The notes: generated by a model not told the origin, from the letters alone. 64,000 nt of DNA from Streptomyces sp. SAJ15 (GCF_007595705.1 NZ_NISY01000002.1:310001-374000); one strand, 5' to 3'; numbered from the stretch's first letter, positions 52,958 through 61,888 are shown. Numbers and translations: made by a program.

Positions 52958-53637
52958 ACCTCACCGTCAACGGACGCCCGCAGACGGCCGACGACGTCTG
53001 GGAGGGCGAGAGCCTGCTGTACGTGCTGCGCGAGCGGCTCGGCCTGCCCGGCTCGAAGAACGCCTGCGAGCAGGGCGAGTGCGGATCCTGCACGGTCCGG
53101 CTGGACGGCGTGCCGGTCTGCTCCTGCCTGGTCGCGGCCGGCCAGGCCGAGGGCCGTGACGTGGTCACCGTCGAGGGGCTCGCCGACTTCGCCCGGCGGC
53201 GGGCCGAGGGCGGCTGTGCCGGCGGCGCCCGCGACCCGGGCGACGGCTCCGGCGCCGCCGCGGACGCCGCGGACCCCGCGGACGCGGCGTCCGCGAGCGA
53301 GACCCCGTCAGGGGCGGCGTCCGGGGGCGCGGCGGCCGCGGGTGCGGACCCATCGGGTGTCGGGCTGGACCAGGCCAGGGCCTGGCGGCCCAAGCCCGCC
53401 GATCCCGCCGAGCTCGCCCCGATCCAGAAGGCGTTCATCGACGCCGGGGCCGTGCAGTGCGGCTTCTGCACCCCCGGGCTGTTGGTCGCCGCCGACGAGC
53501 TGCTGGAGCGCAACACGGAGCCCTCCGACGCCGACATCCGCGAGGCGCTCTCCGGCAACCTGTGCCGCTGCACCGGCTACGAGAAGATCCTGGACGCGGT
53601 ACGCCTCGCGGCCGCCCGCGCGGAACGGGCGGTCTGA
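52948..53637 (+). CDS. Xanthine dehydrogenase (2Fe-2S) subunit with an inserted linker
   Basis: A 229-aa small subunit starting at GTG 52948 inside the end of the previous gene. The plant-type 2Fe-2S cluster is held by NACEQGECGSCTV and VPVCSC, and the C-terminal four-helix domain's cluster by QCGFCTPG and LCRCTGYEKI. Between the domains there is about 55 residues of Ala/Asp/Pro/Ser/Gly-rich sequence, making the protein longer than the usual about 160-170 residues. It passes electrons from the molybdenum site to FAD. Confidence 0.92.
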   Translation: MRVNLTVNGRPQTADDVWEGESLLYVLRERLGLPGSKNACEQGECGSCTVRLDGVPVCSCLVAAGQAEGRDVVTVEGLADFARRRAEGGCAGGARDPGDGSGAAADAADPADAASASETPSGAASGGAAAAGADPSGVGLDQARAWRPKPADPAELAPIQKAFIDAGAVQCGFCTPGLLVAADELLERNTEPSDADIREALSGNLCRCTGYEKILDAVRLAAARAERAV

Positions 53638-53640
53638 ACC

Positions 53641-56028
53641 ATGGCAGAGGTCACCCGCACCCCCGTCGACATCTCCCAGGGCAGCCGGACCCGCGGCGGC
53701 ATCGGCGAGTCCACGCCGCGCCCCGACGGCACACTCAAGGTCACCGGCGAGTTCGCCTACGCCTCCGACCTGTGGCACGAGGACATGCTGTGGGGACACA
53801 CCCTGCGCAGCCCCCACGCCCATGCCGAGATCAGGTCCATCGACGTCTCCGAGGCCCTGGCCCAGGCCGGCGTGTACGCGGTCCTCACCCACGAGGACCT
53901 GCCGGCCGACACCAGGCACTACGGCCTGGAGATCCCGGACACCCCGGTGCTGGCGCAGGACCGGGTCCGGCACCACGGCGAGCCCGTCGCCCTGGTCGCC
54001 GCCGACCACCCGGAGACCGCGCGCCGCGCCGCCGCCAAGATCAGGGTCGACTACGCCGAACTGCCCGTGGTCACCGACGAGGCGACCGCGCTGGCCCCCG
54101 ACGCGCCGCTGTTGCACCCGGACCGCGACGACCACCACGCGCCCCATGTGCCGCACCCCAACGTCCTGCACCGGCAGCCCATCGTCCGCGGCGACGCGGC
54201 GGCGGCCCGTGAGCGCGCCGACGTCGTCGTCAGCGGCGAGTACGAGCTCGGCATGCAGGACCAGGCGTTCCTCGGCCCCGAGTCCGGTCTCGCGGTGCCC
54301 GCCGAGGACGGCGGGGTGGACCTGTACGTCGCCACCCAGTGGCTCCACTCCGACCTGCGGCAGATCGCCCCGGTCCTCGGCCTGCCGCCCTCGATGGTGC
54401 GGATGACGCTGTCCGGCGTCGGCGGCGCCTTCGGCGGCCGTGAGGACGTGTCCATGCAGATCCACGCCTGCCTGCTGGCGCTGCGCACCGGCAAGCCGGT
54501 GAAGATGGTCTACAACCGCTTCGAGTCCTTCTTCGGACACGTCCACCGACACCCGGCCAAGCTCTGGTACGAACACGGCGCCACCCGCGACGGCCGGCTC
54601 ACCCATGTGAAGTGCCGGATCGTGCTCGACGGCGGGGCCTACGCCTCCGCCTCCCCGGCCGTCGTCGGCAACGCCGCCTCACTCTCGATCGGCCCGTACG
54701 CCGTCGACGACGTCGACATCGAGGCCCTCGCCCTCTACACCAACAACCCGCCCTGTGGCGCCATGCGCGGCTTCGGCGCCGTACAGGCGTGCTTCGCCTA
54801 CGAGGCGCAGATGGACAAGGTCGCCGCCGAACTGGGCCTTGACCCGGTCGAGTTCCGGCAGCGCAACGCGATGTCGCAGGGCACCGTCATGCCCACCGGG
54901 CAGGTCGTCGACTCGCCCGCACCGGTCGCCGAGCTGCTGCGCCGCGTCAAGGCGATGCCGCTGCCGCCGGAGCGGCAGTGGGAGGCCGCGGGCGGCGCGG
55001 CCGACGTGCGGGCGCTTCCCGGCGGGCTCTCCAACACCACCCACGGCGAGGGCGTGGTGCGCGGCGTCGGCTACGCCGTCGGCATCAAGAACGTCGGCTT
55101 CTCCGAGGGCTTCGACGACTACTCCACCGCCCGCGTCCGGCTGGAGGCCATCGGCGGCGAGCCGGTCGCCATCGTGCACACCGCGATGGCCGAGGTCGGC
55201 CAGGGCGGCGTCACCGTGCACGCCCAGATCGCCCGCACCGAGCTCGGCGTCACCCAGGTGACCATCCACCCGGCCGACACCCGGGTCGGCTCGGCCGGCT
55301 CCACCTCGGCCTCGCGACAGACGTATGTCACCGGCGGCGCGATCAAGCACGCCTGCGAGGCGGTGCGCGAGAGGGTGCTGGAGCTGGGGCGTGCCAGGTT
55401 CGGCAGCTACCACCCGGCCTGGGCCACCGCCGAGCTGCTGCTCGAGAGCGGCAAGGTCGTCACCGACGGCGGCGAGGTGCTGGCCGACCTCGTGGACGTC
55501 CTGGAGGGCGAGTCCGTCGACATCGAGCTGGAGTGGCGGCACCGCCCGACCCAGCCCTTCGACCGGGTCACCGGGCAGGGCGACGGCCACGTCCAGTACT
55601 CCTTCGCCGCCCACCGCGCGGTCGTCGAGGTCGACACCGAACTCGGCCTGGTCAAGGTGGTCGAGCTGGCCTGCGCCCAGGACGTCGGCAAGGCGCTCAA
55701 CCCGCTCTCCGTGGTCGGCCAGATCCAGGGCGGCACGGCGCAGGGGCTGGGGCTCGCCGTCATGGAGGAGATCGTGGTCGACCCCAGGACCGCCAGGGTC
55801 CGCAACCCGTCCTTCACCGACTATCTGATCCCGACCATCCTCGACACGCCCACCATCCCCGTCGACGTGCTCGAACTCGCCGACGAGCACGCCCCGTACG
55901 GCCTCCGCGGCGTCGGGGAGGCCCCCACCCTGTCGTCCACCCCCGCCGTCGTCTCCGCCATCCGCGCCGCCACGGGCCTGGCCCTGAACCGGGTCCCGGT
56001 CCGCCCGGAGCACCTGACGGGGACCTGA
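53641..56028 (+). CDS. Xanthine dehydrogenase molybdopterin-binding subunit
   Basis: A 795-aa large subunit that hydroxylates hypoxanthine/xanthine. It starts 3 bp after the Fe-S subunit gene. The family motifs are RGGIGESTPRPDGTLKVTGE at the start, the molybdopterin motif GVGGAFGGREDVSMQIHA, the AMRGFGAVQACFAYE segment and the active-site Glu760 in RGVGEAPTLSSTPAV. Residue patterns around the substrate site cannot separate xanthine from other purines or aldehydes with certainty, but PucR, purine permease and XdhC neighbours make xanthine dehydrogenase the best call. Confidence 0.93.
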   Translation: MAEVTRTPVDISQGSRTRGGIGESTPRPDGTLKVTGEFAYASDLWHEDMLWGHTLRSPHAHAEIRSIDVSEALAQAGVYAVLTHEDLPADTRHYGLEIPDTPVLAQDRVRHHGEPVALVAADHPETARRAAAKIRVDYAELPVVTDEATALAPDAPLLHPDRDDHHAPHVPHPNVLHRQPIVRGDAAAARERADVVVSGEYELGMQDQAFLGPESGLAVPAEDGGVDLYVATQWLHSDLRQIAPVLGLPPSMVRMTLSGVGGAFGGREDVSMQIHACLLALRTGKPVKMVYNRFESFFGHVHRHPAKLWYEHGATRDGRLTHVKCRIVLDGGAYASASPAVVGNAASLSIGPYAVDDVDIEALALYTNNPPCGAMRGFGAVQACFAYEAQMDKVAAELGLDPVEFRQRNAMSQGTVMPTGQVVDSPAPVAELLRRVKAMPLPPERQWEAAGGAADVRALPGGLSNTTHGEGVVRGVGYAVGIKNVGFSEGFDDYSTARVRLEAIGGEPVAIVHTAMAEVGQGGVTVHAQIARTELGVTQVTIHPADTRVGSAGSTSASRQTYVTGGAIKHACEAVRERVLELGRARFGSYHPAWATAELLLESGKVVTDGGEVLADLVDVLEGESVDIELEWRHRPTQPFDRVTGQGDGHVQYSFAAHRAVVEVDTELGLVKVVELACAQDVGKALNPLSVVGQIQGGTAQGLGLAVMEEIVVDPRTARVRNPSFTDYLIPTILDTPTIPVDVLELADEHAPYGLRGVGEAPTLSSTPAVVSAIRAATGLALNRVPVRPEHLTGT

Positions 56029-56218
56029 CGCCGCCTCGGGGCCCGGCACACCGTCTCGCCGGGATGGGAGAGGTGTCTTCGTGCCACTAGGGCACCCCGA
56101 CCGAAGGAGCGCACCCGCCCACTGAGCACCCCAGCCCCGCCTCGCCCGTCCGGCGGGGACGCCGCACCACCCTCCGGGCCGTCCCCCGGGTCGTGATGCC
56201 AGGAGCACCATCCCAAAT

Positions 56219-56244
56219 CCCGCGCGGGGAGCGCCCCGCGCGGG
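56219..56244 (+). other. Perfect 11-bp hairpin in the xdh-permease gap
   Basis: CCCGCGCGGGG (56219-56229) and CCCCGCGCGGG (56234-56244) enclose a 4-base loop. It lies 191 bases after the xdh stop and 30 bases before the permease start, so it could terminate most xdh transcripts, giving lower permease expression, or act as a 5' structural element of the permease message. Confidence 0.55.
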
Positions 56245-56274
56245 GGCCCCTATGAACCTTGGGAGTGGCACCGC

Positions 56275-57726
56275 ATGACCCAGCAAGCAGTCGAGCCCAC
56301 GACGTCGCCGGAGGACACGGGCACCGGATCGCGCCCGTCCGCCGGGCGCTCGTGGCTGGACCGGTACTTCCACATCGGCGACAGAGGATCCACGGTCGCA
56401 CGCGAGGTGCGCGGCGGCGTCACGACCTTCATGGCGATGGCGTACATCCTGCTGCTCAACCCGCTGCTGCTGTCGGGCCCGGACGCCGACGGCCACCGGC
56501 TCGCCCAGTCGGGTCTGATCACCGCGACGGCGCTGGCCGCCGCCGTCTCCACGCTGCTGATGGGCCTCGTCGGCAAGGTGCCCCTCGCGCTCGCCGCCGG
56601 GCTGAGCGTCTCCGCGGTGCTGACCACCCAGGTGATCGGCGACATGACCTGGCCGCAGGCCATGGGCATGTGCGTGATCTACGGGACGATGATCGTGCTT
56701 CTGGTGGTCACCGGTCTGCGCGAGGTCATCATGAACGCGATTCCGCTCGCCCTGAAGCACGGCATCACCATCGGCATCGGGATGTTCATCGCGCTGATCG
56801 GCCTGGTCAACGCCGGGTTCGTGGGCAAGGGCGGGCCCGTCACCCTCGGCGACCACGGCCGGCTCACCGGCTGGCCGGTCCTGGTCTTCGCCGTCACGCT
56901 GCTGCTGATCTTCATGCTGCAGGCGCGCGAGATCCCCGGCGCGATCCTGATCGGCATCGTCACCGGCACCGTCCTCGCGGTCGTCGTCAACGCGGTGGCC
57001 GACCTCGGTCCGGCGGCGTGGGGCGGTCGGGCGCCCGAGCTGCCGTCGAACGCCGTCTCCAGGCCGGACTTCGGGCTCTTCGGGCAGGTCGAGTTCGGCG
57101 GTTGGGGCGAGATCGGCGGGATGACCGTCGCGGTGATCGTCTTCACCCTGGTGCTGGCCGGGTTCTTCGACGCCATGGCGACCGTCATCGGCGTGGGCAC
57201 CGAGGCGGGGCTCGCCGACGAGCGGGGGCGGATGCCCGGACTGAGCAGGGCGCTGTTCGTCGACGGCGCGGGCGGCGCGATCGGCGGGGTGTCCGGCGCC
57301 TCCGGCCAGACGGTGTTCATCGAGTCCGCGACCGGGGTGGGCGAAGGCGCCCGTACCGGACTCTCCTCCGTGGTCACCGGGCTCTTCTTCGCCGCCGGAC
57401 TGTTCTTCACCCCGTTGGCGCAGATCGTGCCGGGCCAGGTCGCCGCGGCCGCGCTCGTCGTCATCGGCGCGATGATGATGCAGAACGCCCGCCATGTGGA
57501 CTGGGCCGACCGCTCGGTGGCCGTCCCGGTCTTCCTGACCGTGACCCTGATGCCGTTCACGTACTCCATCACCGCGGGCGTCGGCGCGGGCGTGATCGCC
57601 TACACCGCCATCAAGGCGGCCCAGGGGAGGTTCCGCGAGCCCGGGGCGTTCATGTGGGTACTGACCGGCGTCTTCCTCGTCTACTTCGCACTCAACCCCA
57701 TCGAGCACTGGCTCGGCGTCACATGA
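56275..57726 (+). CDS. NCS2-family purine permease (AzgA-like)
   Basis: A 483-aa membrane transporter for hypoxanthine/guanine/adenine or related purines. It begins MTQQAVEPTTSPEDT and has about 12-13 hydrophobic segments. The AzgA-type signatures are RGGVTTFMAMAYILLLNPLLL near the N terminus, GLREVIMNAIPLALKHGITIGIGMFIALIGL and the half-helix regions FDAMATVIGVGTEAG and GASGQTVFIESATGVGEGARTGLSS. TTGGGAGTGG precedes the ATG. It supplies substrate to the xdh enzyme encoded just upstream. Confidence 0.92.
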   Translation: MTQQAVEPTTSPEDTGTGSRPSAGRSWLDRYFHIGDRGSTVAREVRGGVTTFMAMAYILLLNPLLLSGPDADGHRLAQSGLITATALAAAVSTLLMGLVGKVPLALAAGLSVSAVLTTQVIGDMTWPQAMGMCVIYGTMIVLLVVTGLREVIMNAIPLALKHGITIGIGMFIALIGLVNAGFVGKGGPVTLGDHGRLTGWPVLVFAVTLLLIFMLQAREIPGAILIGIVTGTVLAVVVNAVADLGPAAWGGRAPELPSNAVSRPDFGLFGQVEFGGWGEIGGMTVAVIVFTLVLAGFFDAMATVIGVGTEAGLADERGRMPGLSRALFVDGAGGAIGGVSGASGQTVFIESATGVGEGARTGLSSVVTGLFFAAGLFFTPLAQIVPGQVAAAALVVIGAMMMQNARHVDWADRSVAVPVFLTVTLMPFTYSITAGVGAGVIAYTAIKAAQGRFREPGAFMWVLTGVFLVYFALNPIEHWLGVT

Positions 57727-57779
57727 TGCCGCGTCAGTCGTCGTGTCGTCGTTCGTCGTGTCGCGTAGGAGCTGATCAC

Positions 57780-58970
57780 ATGCTGGACATCGCCGCCGAA
57801 CTGCACCGGTGGTGCGAGGAGGGGCGCGACTTCGCCGTGGCCACGGTGGTGGCGGTCGGCGGCAGCGCGCCGCGTCAGCCGGGCGCCGCCCTGGCCGTGG
57901 ACTCCGCGGGCACCGCCGTGGGCAGCGTCTCCGGCGGCTGTGTCGAGGGCGCGGTCTACGAGCTGTGCCGCCAGGCGCTGGAGTCCGGCGAGTCGGTGCG
58001 CGAGCGCTTCGGCTACTCCGATGAGGACGCCTTCGCCGTGGGCCTGACCTGCGGCGGAACCATCGACATCCTGGTCACCCCGGTGCGCGCGGTGGAGCGC
58101 GTACGCCCCGTCCTCGGTGCCGCGCTGGCCACCGCCGCCCGGGCGGAGGCGGTGGCGGTCGCCCGGATCGTCCAGGGCCCGGACGGGCTGCCGGGGCGAC
58201 TGCTGGTGGTGCGCCCCGACGGCTCGTACGAGGGCACCCTCGACGGCCCCGGGGTGACCGACGCCGCCGCGCTCGACCGCACCGCCGCCGCCCAGGCACA
58301 CGCCCTGCTGGAGGCGGGGCGGACGGACACCGTCACCATCGGCGCGGACGGCAGCCGTTGCGGCGCGCCGCTGGAACTGCTCGTGGAGTCCAGCGTGCCG
58401 CCGCCGCGCATGATCGTCTTCGGGGCGATCGACTTCGCGGGGGCGCTGGTGCGGGTGGGCAAGTTCCTCGGCTACCACGTGACCGTCTGCGACGCCCGGC
58501 CCGTGTTCGCCACCGCCCGGCGCTTCCCGGACGCGGACGAGGTCGTGGTGGACTGGCCGCACCGCTATCTGGACGCCACCGAGGTCGACGCCCGCACGGT
58601 GCTGTGCGTGCTGACCCACGACGCCAAGTTCGACGTGCCGCTGCTGCGGCGGGCGCTGCGGCTGCCGGTCGCGTACGTCGGCGCCATGGGCTCCCGCCGC
58701 ACCCATCTGGCCCGGCTGGACCGGCTGCGCGAGGTGGGCGTCGGCGAGCTGGAGCTGGCCAGGCTGCGCAGCCCCATCGGGCTGGACCTCGGCGCGCGGA
58801 CCCCCGAGGAGACCGCGTTGTCCATCGCCAGCGAGATCGTCGCCGATCGGCACGGCGGCACCGGCCTGCCGCTCACCGGTGCGCACACCCCCATCCACCA
58901 CGACGCGGAGCGGGTGACGCCGCGGGCGGCGGCCGGGCGCCGGGGTCGCCTCGGCTCGGTGGTGGCATGA
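57780..58970 (+). CDS. XdhC-family molybdenum-cofactor maturation protein
   Basis: A 396-aa protein that sulfurates or inserts the molybdenum cofactor into xanthine dehydrogenase. It starts at ATG 57780 after AGGAG. The N-terminal XdhC/CoxI domain includes VATVVAVGGSAPRQPGAALAVD and SVSGGCVEGAVYE with the characteristic Cys, and LTCGGTIDILV; the C-terminal Rossmann domain has MIVFGAIDFAGALVRVGKFLGYHVTVCDARP and VAYVGAMGSRRTHLARL. It is the last gene of the purine locus, 53 bp downstream of the permease. Confidence 0.92.
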   Translation: MLDIAAELHRWCEEGRDFAVATVVAVGGSAPRQPGAALAVDSAGTAVGSVSGGCVEGAVYELCRQALESGESVRERFGYSDEDAFAVGLTCGGTIDILVTPVRAVERVRPVLGAALATAARAEAVAVARIVQGPDGLPGRLLVVRPDGSYEGTLDGPGVTDAAALDRTAAAQAHALLEAGRTDTVTIGADGSRCGAPLELLVESSVPPPRMIVFGAIDFAGALVRVGKFLGYHVTVCDARPVFATARRFPDADEVVVDWPHRYLDATEVDARTVLCVLTHDAKFDVPLLRRALRLPVAYVGAMGSRRTHLARLDRLREVGVGELELARLRSPIGLDLGARTPEETALSIASEIVADRHGGTGLPLTGAHTPIHHDAERVTPRAAAGRRGRLGSVVA

Positions 58971-59158
58971 CACGCGCGCACGTCGCGCACGTCGCGTGCC
59001 TCGCGCGCGACGCGGGTGTCCCATGTGCCGTGTGTCTGTGTCGTACGTCGCCTGGGGAGCCCCCTCGCGCCATCCGATCACCTGACAGTGTGAAGATCTG
59101 ACGGTTAGACGGCTCAGTCGGGTGTAGTGGAGGAGCGTGGGCGGCGCAGGAATGAACC

Positions 59159-61132
59159 GTGCGAAGAAGACCACGGTCCCGCGCCGCCCGCATCGCCACC
59201 GCGGCCGCCCTGTCCCTGCTCGTCGGCCTCGCCGGCCACCTCGGCGCCGATGCCGCCACCGGCGCCGTCACCGGGCCCGACGGCTACGGCCCCCCGATCC
59301 CGTCGCTGCGCGGCGCGAGCCTCTACCGCCCACCCGTCGACGAGGCCGCGCGCCGGCAGCTGCGCCGGCTGACCCGGCACGGCGCCTACGACGACGCCGC
59401 CACCCTCTTCGCCATGCTGCGCACCCCGCACGCCGTCTGGTTCGGCGACCAGTCCCCGGACGAGGTCGCCTGGCACGTACGCGACACCACCCGCCGCGCG
59501 GCCCGGCGGGACGAGGTCCCCGTGCTGGCCCTCTACAACGTCCCCGGCCGTGACTGCGGCAACTACTCGGCAGGCGGCGCGCGGGACACCGCCGCGTACC
59601 AGGAGTGGATCGACGCCATCGCTTACGGGATCGGCCACCGCGAGGCGATCGTCATCCTCGAACCCGACTCCCTGGCCCTGCTGCCCTCGGACTGCCCGCT
59701 GCCGGCGCGGACCGAGGAGAGCGGCACCGTCACGGGCTCGACGGAAGCCGCTGAGGGCTCGACGGAAGCCGCTGACGGCTCCGCCGAGCCCGCCACGGGG
59801 TCCGAGGACCCCGCGGCGGGTGGCGGTGAACAGCCGGCGGAAGACGGGCGTCCGACAGCGGGGACGGTACCGGGGCCGTCGGCCGAGGCCGAGGGGCAGC
59901 CGGCCCCGGAGACCGCGGCCGAGACCACGCCCTCCGGCGACCTGGCGGCGTACGCGGCCTCCCGCAGCGGATACGCCGCGGCGCGGGCGCCGCGCACGGT
60001 ACGGGGGCCGGAGGGGCTGGCGCTGTCGCGGGACGGATCTCCGTCGTCACCGGACGGCTCCCTGTCGGCGCCGGGAGCGTCGTGGACGCCGCCACCGACT
60101 GACGTGCCGCAACCATCGGAGGCTCCCCAACCGCCCCGTCCCTCGGTGATGCCGCTGGAACCACCCGCCATCGCCCCGGGCCCGGGACCGCGTCAGGAGC
60201 CGCCGCGGCCCCCGACGCCCGCCCCGACGCCCGCCCCGGCCCCCGAGCACAGCCCGACCCCAGACCCGACCCCAGACCCGACCCCAGGCCCGACCACGGG
60301 CCCGAGCCCGACCCCGGACCCCGGCCCACACTCCTCACCGTCCGTCTCCCCGCCCGTCGCGCCGCATCCGGACGCGGAGCTGGCGGAACGCCGTACGCGG
60401 GCGCGGTACGCGGAGATCAACCACGCCGTCGACGCGCTGGAGGGGCTGCCCCGGACCAGGGTCTACCTCGACGCGGGACACGCGGGCTGGCACGCGGTGT
60501 CCGGGATCGTGCCGCGGTTGCGCGAGGCGGGCGTCGACCGCGCGACCGGCTTCTTCGTCAACGTCTCCAACTACCAGCCCAACGAGGTCAACGATTGGTA
60601 CGGCCGACTGATCTCCTCCTGCCTCGTGTACGCGGGCCGCGGCGGCGACCCGGCGCGTTGTCCCCACCAGGACTGGCCGCGCTCTCAGGCCCGGGACTGG
60701 CTGGACGAGCACCTCGGACCGCTGGACCCGGTGCGCATGAAGCACTTCGTCACCGACACCAGCCGCAACGGGCAGGGCCCGTGGACACCCCCTCCCGGCC
60801 GCTACCGGGACCCGCAGGACTGGTGCAATCCGCCCGGCCGTGGCCTGGGGGTGCGCCCGACGACCCACACGTACGACCCGCTGCACGACGCCGCGCTGTG
60901 GGTGAAGACGCCCGGGGAGTCGGACGGTCTGTGCCTGCGCGGCACGGAGGGACCGGTCGACCCGGAGTGGGGGGCGCCGGACCCCAAGGCGGGGGAGTGG
61001 TTCCCCCAGCAGGCGCTGGAGCTCGTACGCCTCTCCCGGCCACGGCTGCGGCCGGACTGGCTGGACGTGGCGCACGCCCACGGGGAGGCGCTCTTCTCCG
61101 AGCTGCCGGTGATCGACTGGTGGGGTTGGTAG
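59159..61132 (+). CDS. Secreted GH6-family endoglucanase-like enzyme interrupted by a long low-complexity insertion
   Basis: A 657-aa exported protein starting at GTG 59159 (RRRPRSRAARIATAAAL) with AGGA upstream and a signal peptide to about residue 33. GH6 (cellulase) motifs are all present: LYNVPGRDCGNYSAGGA (Asp132), VILEPDSLAL (Asp170), VYLDAGHAGWH, GFFVNVSNYQ, VTDTSRNGQGPW, and ALWVKTPGESDGLC with the catalytic-site Asp. Between residues about 181 and 405, directly after the EPD motif, about 220 residues of Glu/Ala/Ser then Pro/Thr-rich sequence (TPDPTPDPTPGPTTGPSPTP) replace what is normally a short stretch. Two 7-residue repeats (GSTEAAE, GSTEAAD) lie near its start. It probably hydrolyses beta-1,4-glucan outside the cell if the insertion loops out. 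Confidence 0.85.
   Translation: MRRRPRSRAARIATAAALSLLVGLAGHLGADAATGAVTGPDGYGPPIPSLRGASLYRPPVDEAARRQLRRLTRHGAYDDAATLFAMLRTPHAVWFGDQSPDEVAWHVRDTTRRAARRDEVPVLALYNVPGRDCGNYSAGGARDTAAYQEWIDAIAYGIGHREAIVILEPDSLALLPSDCPLPARTEESGTVTGSTEAAEGSTEAADGSAEPATGSEDPAAGGGEQPAEDGRPTAGTVPGPSAEAEGQPAPETAAETTPSGDLAAYAASRSGYAAARAPRTVRGPEGLALSRDGSPSSPDGSLSAPGASWTPPPTDVPQPSEAPQPPRPSVMPLEPPAIAPGPGPRQEPPRPPTPAPTPAPAPEHSPTPDPTPDPTPGPTTGPSPTPDPGPHSSPSVSPPVAPHPDAELAERRTRARYAEINHAVDALEGLPRTRVYLDAGHAGWHAVSGIVPRLREAGVDRATGFFVNVSNYQPNEVNDWYGRLISSCLVYAGRGGDPARCPHQDWPRSQARDWLDEHLGPLDPVRMKHFVTDTSRNGQGPWTPPPGRYRDPQDWCNPPGRGLGVRPTTHTYDPLHDAALWVKTPGESDGLCLRGTEGPVDPEWGAPDPKAGEWFPQQALELVRLSRPRLRPDWLDVAHAHGEALFSELPVIDWWGW
59735..59776. 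repeat. 21-bp tandem repeat (2 copies) inside the GH6 gene
   Basis: GGCTCGACGGAAGCCGCTGA plus one base is repeated exactly except the last base (59735-59755 and 59756-59776), encoding GSTEAAE and GSTEAAD at the N-terminal edge of the low-complexity insertion. Confidence 0.85.
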
Positions 61133-61180
61133 AGACTGGGGGTGGGGCCGGATTCCCGACCGCTACGTCTGGAGGTTCCC

Positions 61181-61456
61181 ATGACCGCGCTGATGAGCCG
61201 CTCGCCGGCCGGGCCGCGCACGGAGCCGCCGGCCCGCACGCGCTCGCGGCTGGACCGCCAGCCGCCCCCGCTCCCCGACCCGGTGCCGCCGACCCCGCCG
61301 CCGCCTCCGATCCCGGACCCGGACAGCCCCGTCCCGACGCCGTCGCCGAACCCCGTGCCCAGCCCGCCCCCCGAGCCGGCCCCCGGGCCGTCGCCGGACC
61401 CGGTGCCGCGGCCCCCGGGCCCCGACCCGTACCTGCGCCGCGCGGCCGGCGGGTGA
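61181..61456 (+). CDS. Proline-rich small protein
   Basis: A 91-aa protein (MTALMSRSPAGPRTEPP) with GGAGG 5 bases before the ATG, 48 bp after the GH6 gene. About a third of the residues are Pro, in PPPLPDPVPP and PSPNPVPSPPPEP-type runs that resemble the linker inside the GH6 protein. There is no signal peptide, no Cys and no folded-domain signature. It may be an intrinsically disordered protein, or an unexpressed open frame favoured by composition, but the good ribosome binding site and spacing support expression. Confidence 0.5.
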   Translation: MTALMSRSPAGPRTEPPARTRSRLDRQPPPLPDPVPPTPPPPPIPDPDSPVPTPSPNPVPSPPPEPAPGPSPDPVPRPPGPDPYLRRAAGG

Positions 61457-61492
61457 GTCCTGGCGGCCGGTGGCGGGTGAGCCCGGCGCGGC

Positions 61493-61837
61493 TCAGGGCC
61501 GCGCGAGGTAGCCGGCGAGCGTGGAGCGTCTGCGCTGGAGGCCGTGGATGCGCTCGTCCATGGCGGCCAACTCCCGGTCCAGGAGTGCCCGCAGGGGCGC
61601 GCACCAGTCGAGGCCGATCCGCTCGCCCTCGGTGCACGGCAGCACCACGCGGATCACCTCGGTGGTGAGCCCGGCGTCCAGCAGGGCGCGGACCTGCCGG
61701 ACGGTGACGACCGACTCCTCGTCGTAGTGGCGGTAGCCGTTGGGGGCCCGCCGGGACTCCAACAGCCCCTGCTCCTCGTAGTACCGCAGCAGCCGTGTGC
61801 TGACCCCGGTACGCCGGGACAACTCCCCGATCAGCAT
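61493..61837 (-). CDS. MerR-family transcriptional regulator
   Basis: A 114-aa regulator beginning MLIGELSRRTGVSTRLLRYYEEQGLL with the MerR helix-turn-helix and wing (RAPNGYRHYDEESV). A helical dimerisation region (LRALLDRELAAMDERIHGLQRRRSTLAGYL) ends the protein. One Cys in VLPCTEGERIG and one in GLDWCAPL lie where effector-binding residues of metal- or oxidant-sensing MerR proteins can be, but the set is incomplete, so the signal is unknown. A MerR-type promoter lies directly upstream, facing the aminotransferase. Confidence 0.88.
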   Translation of the reverse strand: MLIGELSRRTGVSTRLLRYYEEQGLLESRRAPNGYRHYDEESVVTVRQVRALLDAGLTTEVIRVVLPCTEGERIGLDWCAPLRALLDRELAAMDERIHGLQRRRSTLAGYLARP

Positions 61838-61856
61838 GTGACGCGCCCCATCCGCC

Positions 61857-61888
61857 TTGACCTTTCCACTGATGTGAAGCCCTAACGT
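61857..61888 (+). promoter_or_regulatory. MerR-type promoter with an overlong spacer
   Basis: TTGACC (61857-61862) and TAACGT (61883-61888) are 20 bp apart instead of the usual 17, and the spacer holds the imperfect dyad CTTTCCAC-TG-ATGTGAAG. Overlong spacers with a central dyad are the hallmark of MerR-activated promoters. It faces the aminotransferase gene, 122 bp downstream, and also covers the divergent merR start region. Confidence 0.65.

Noticed and set aside
54679-57708. A 1,009-codon open frame on the minus strand opposite the xdh subunit and permease.
   Set aside because: Composition is typical of an antisense shadow; the + strand genes carry full catalytic motifs.
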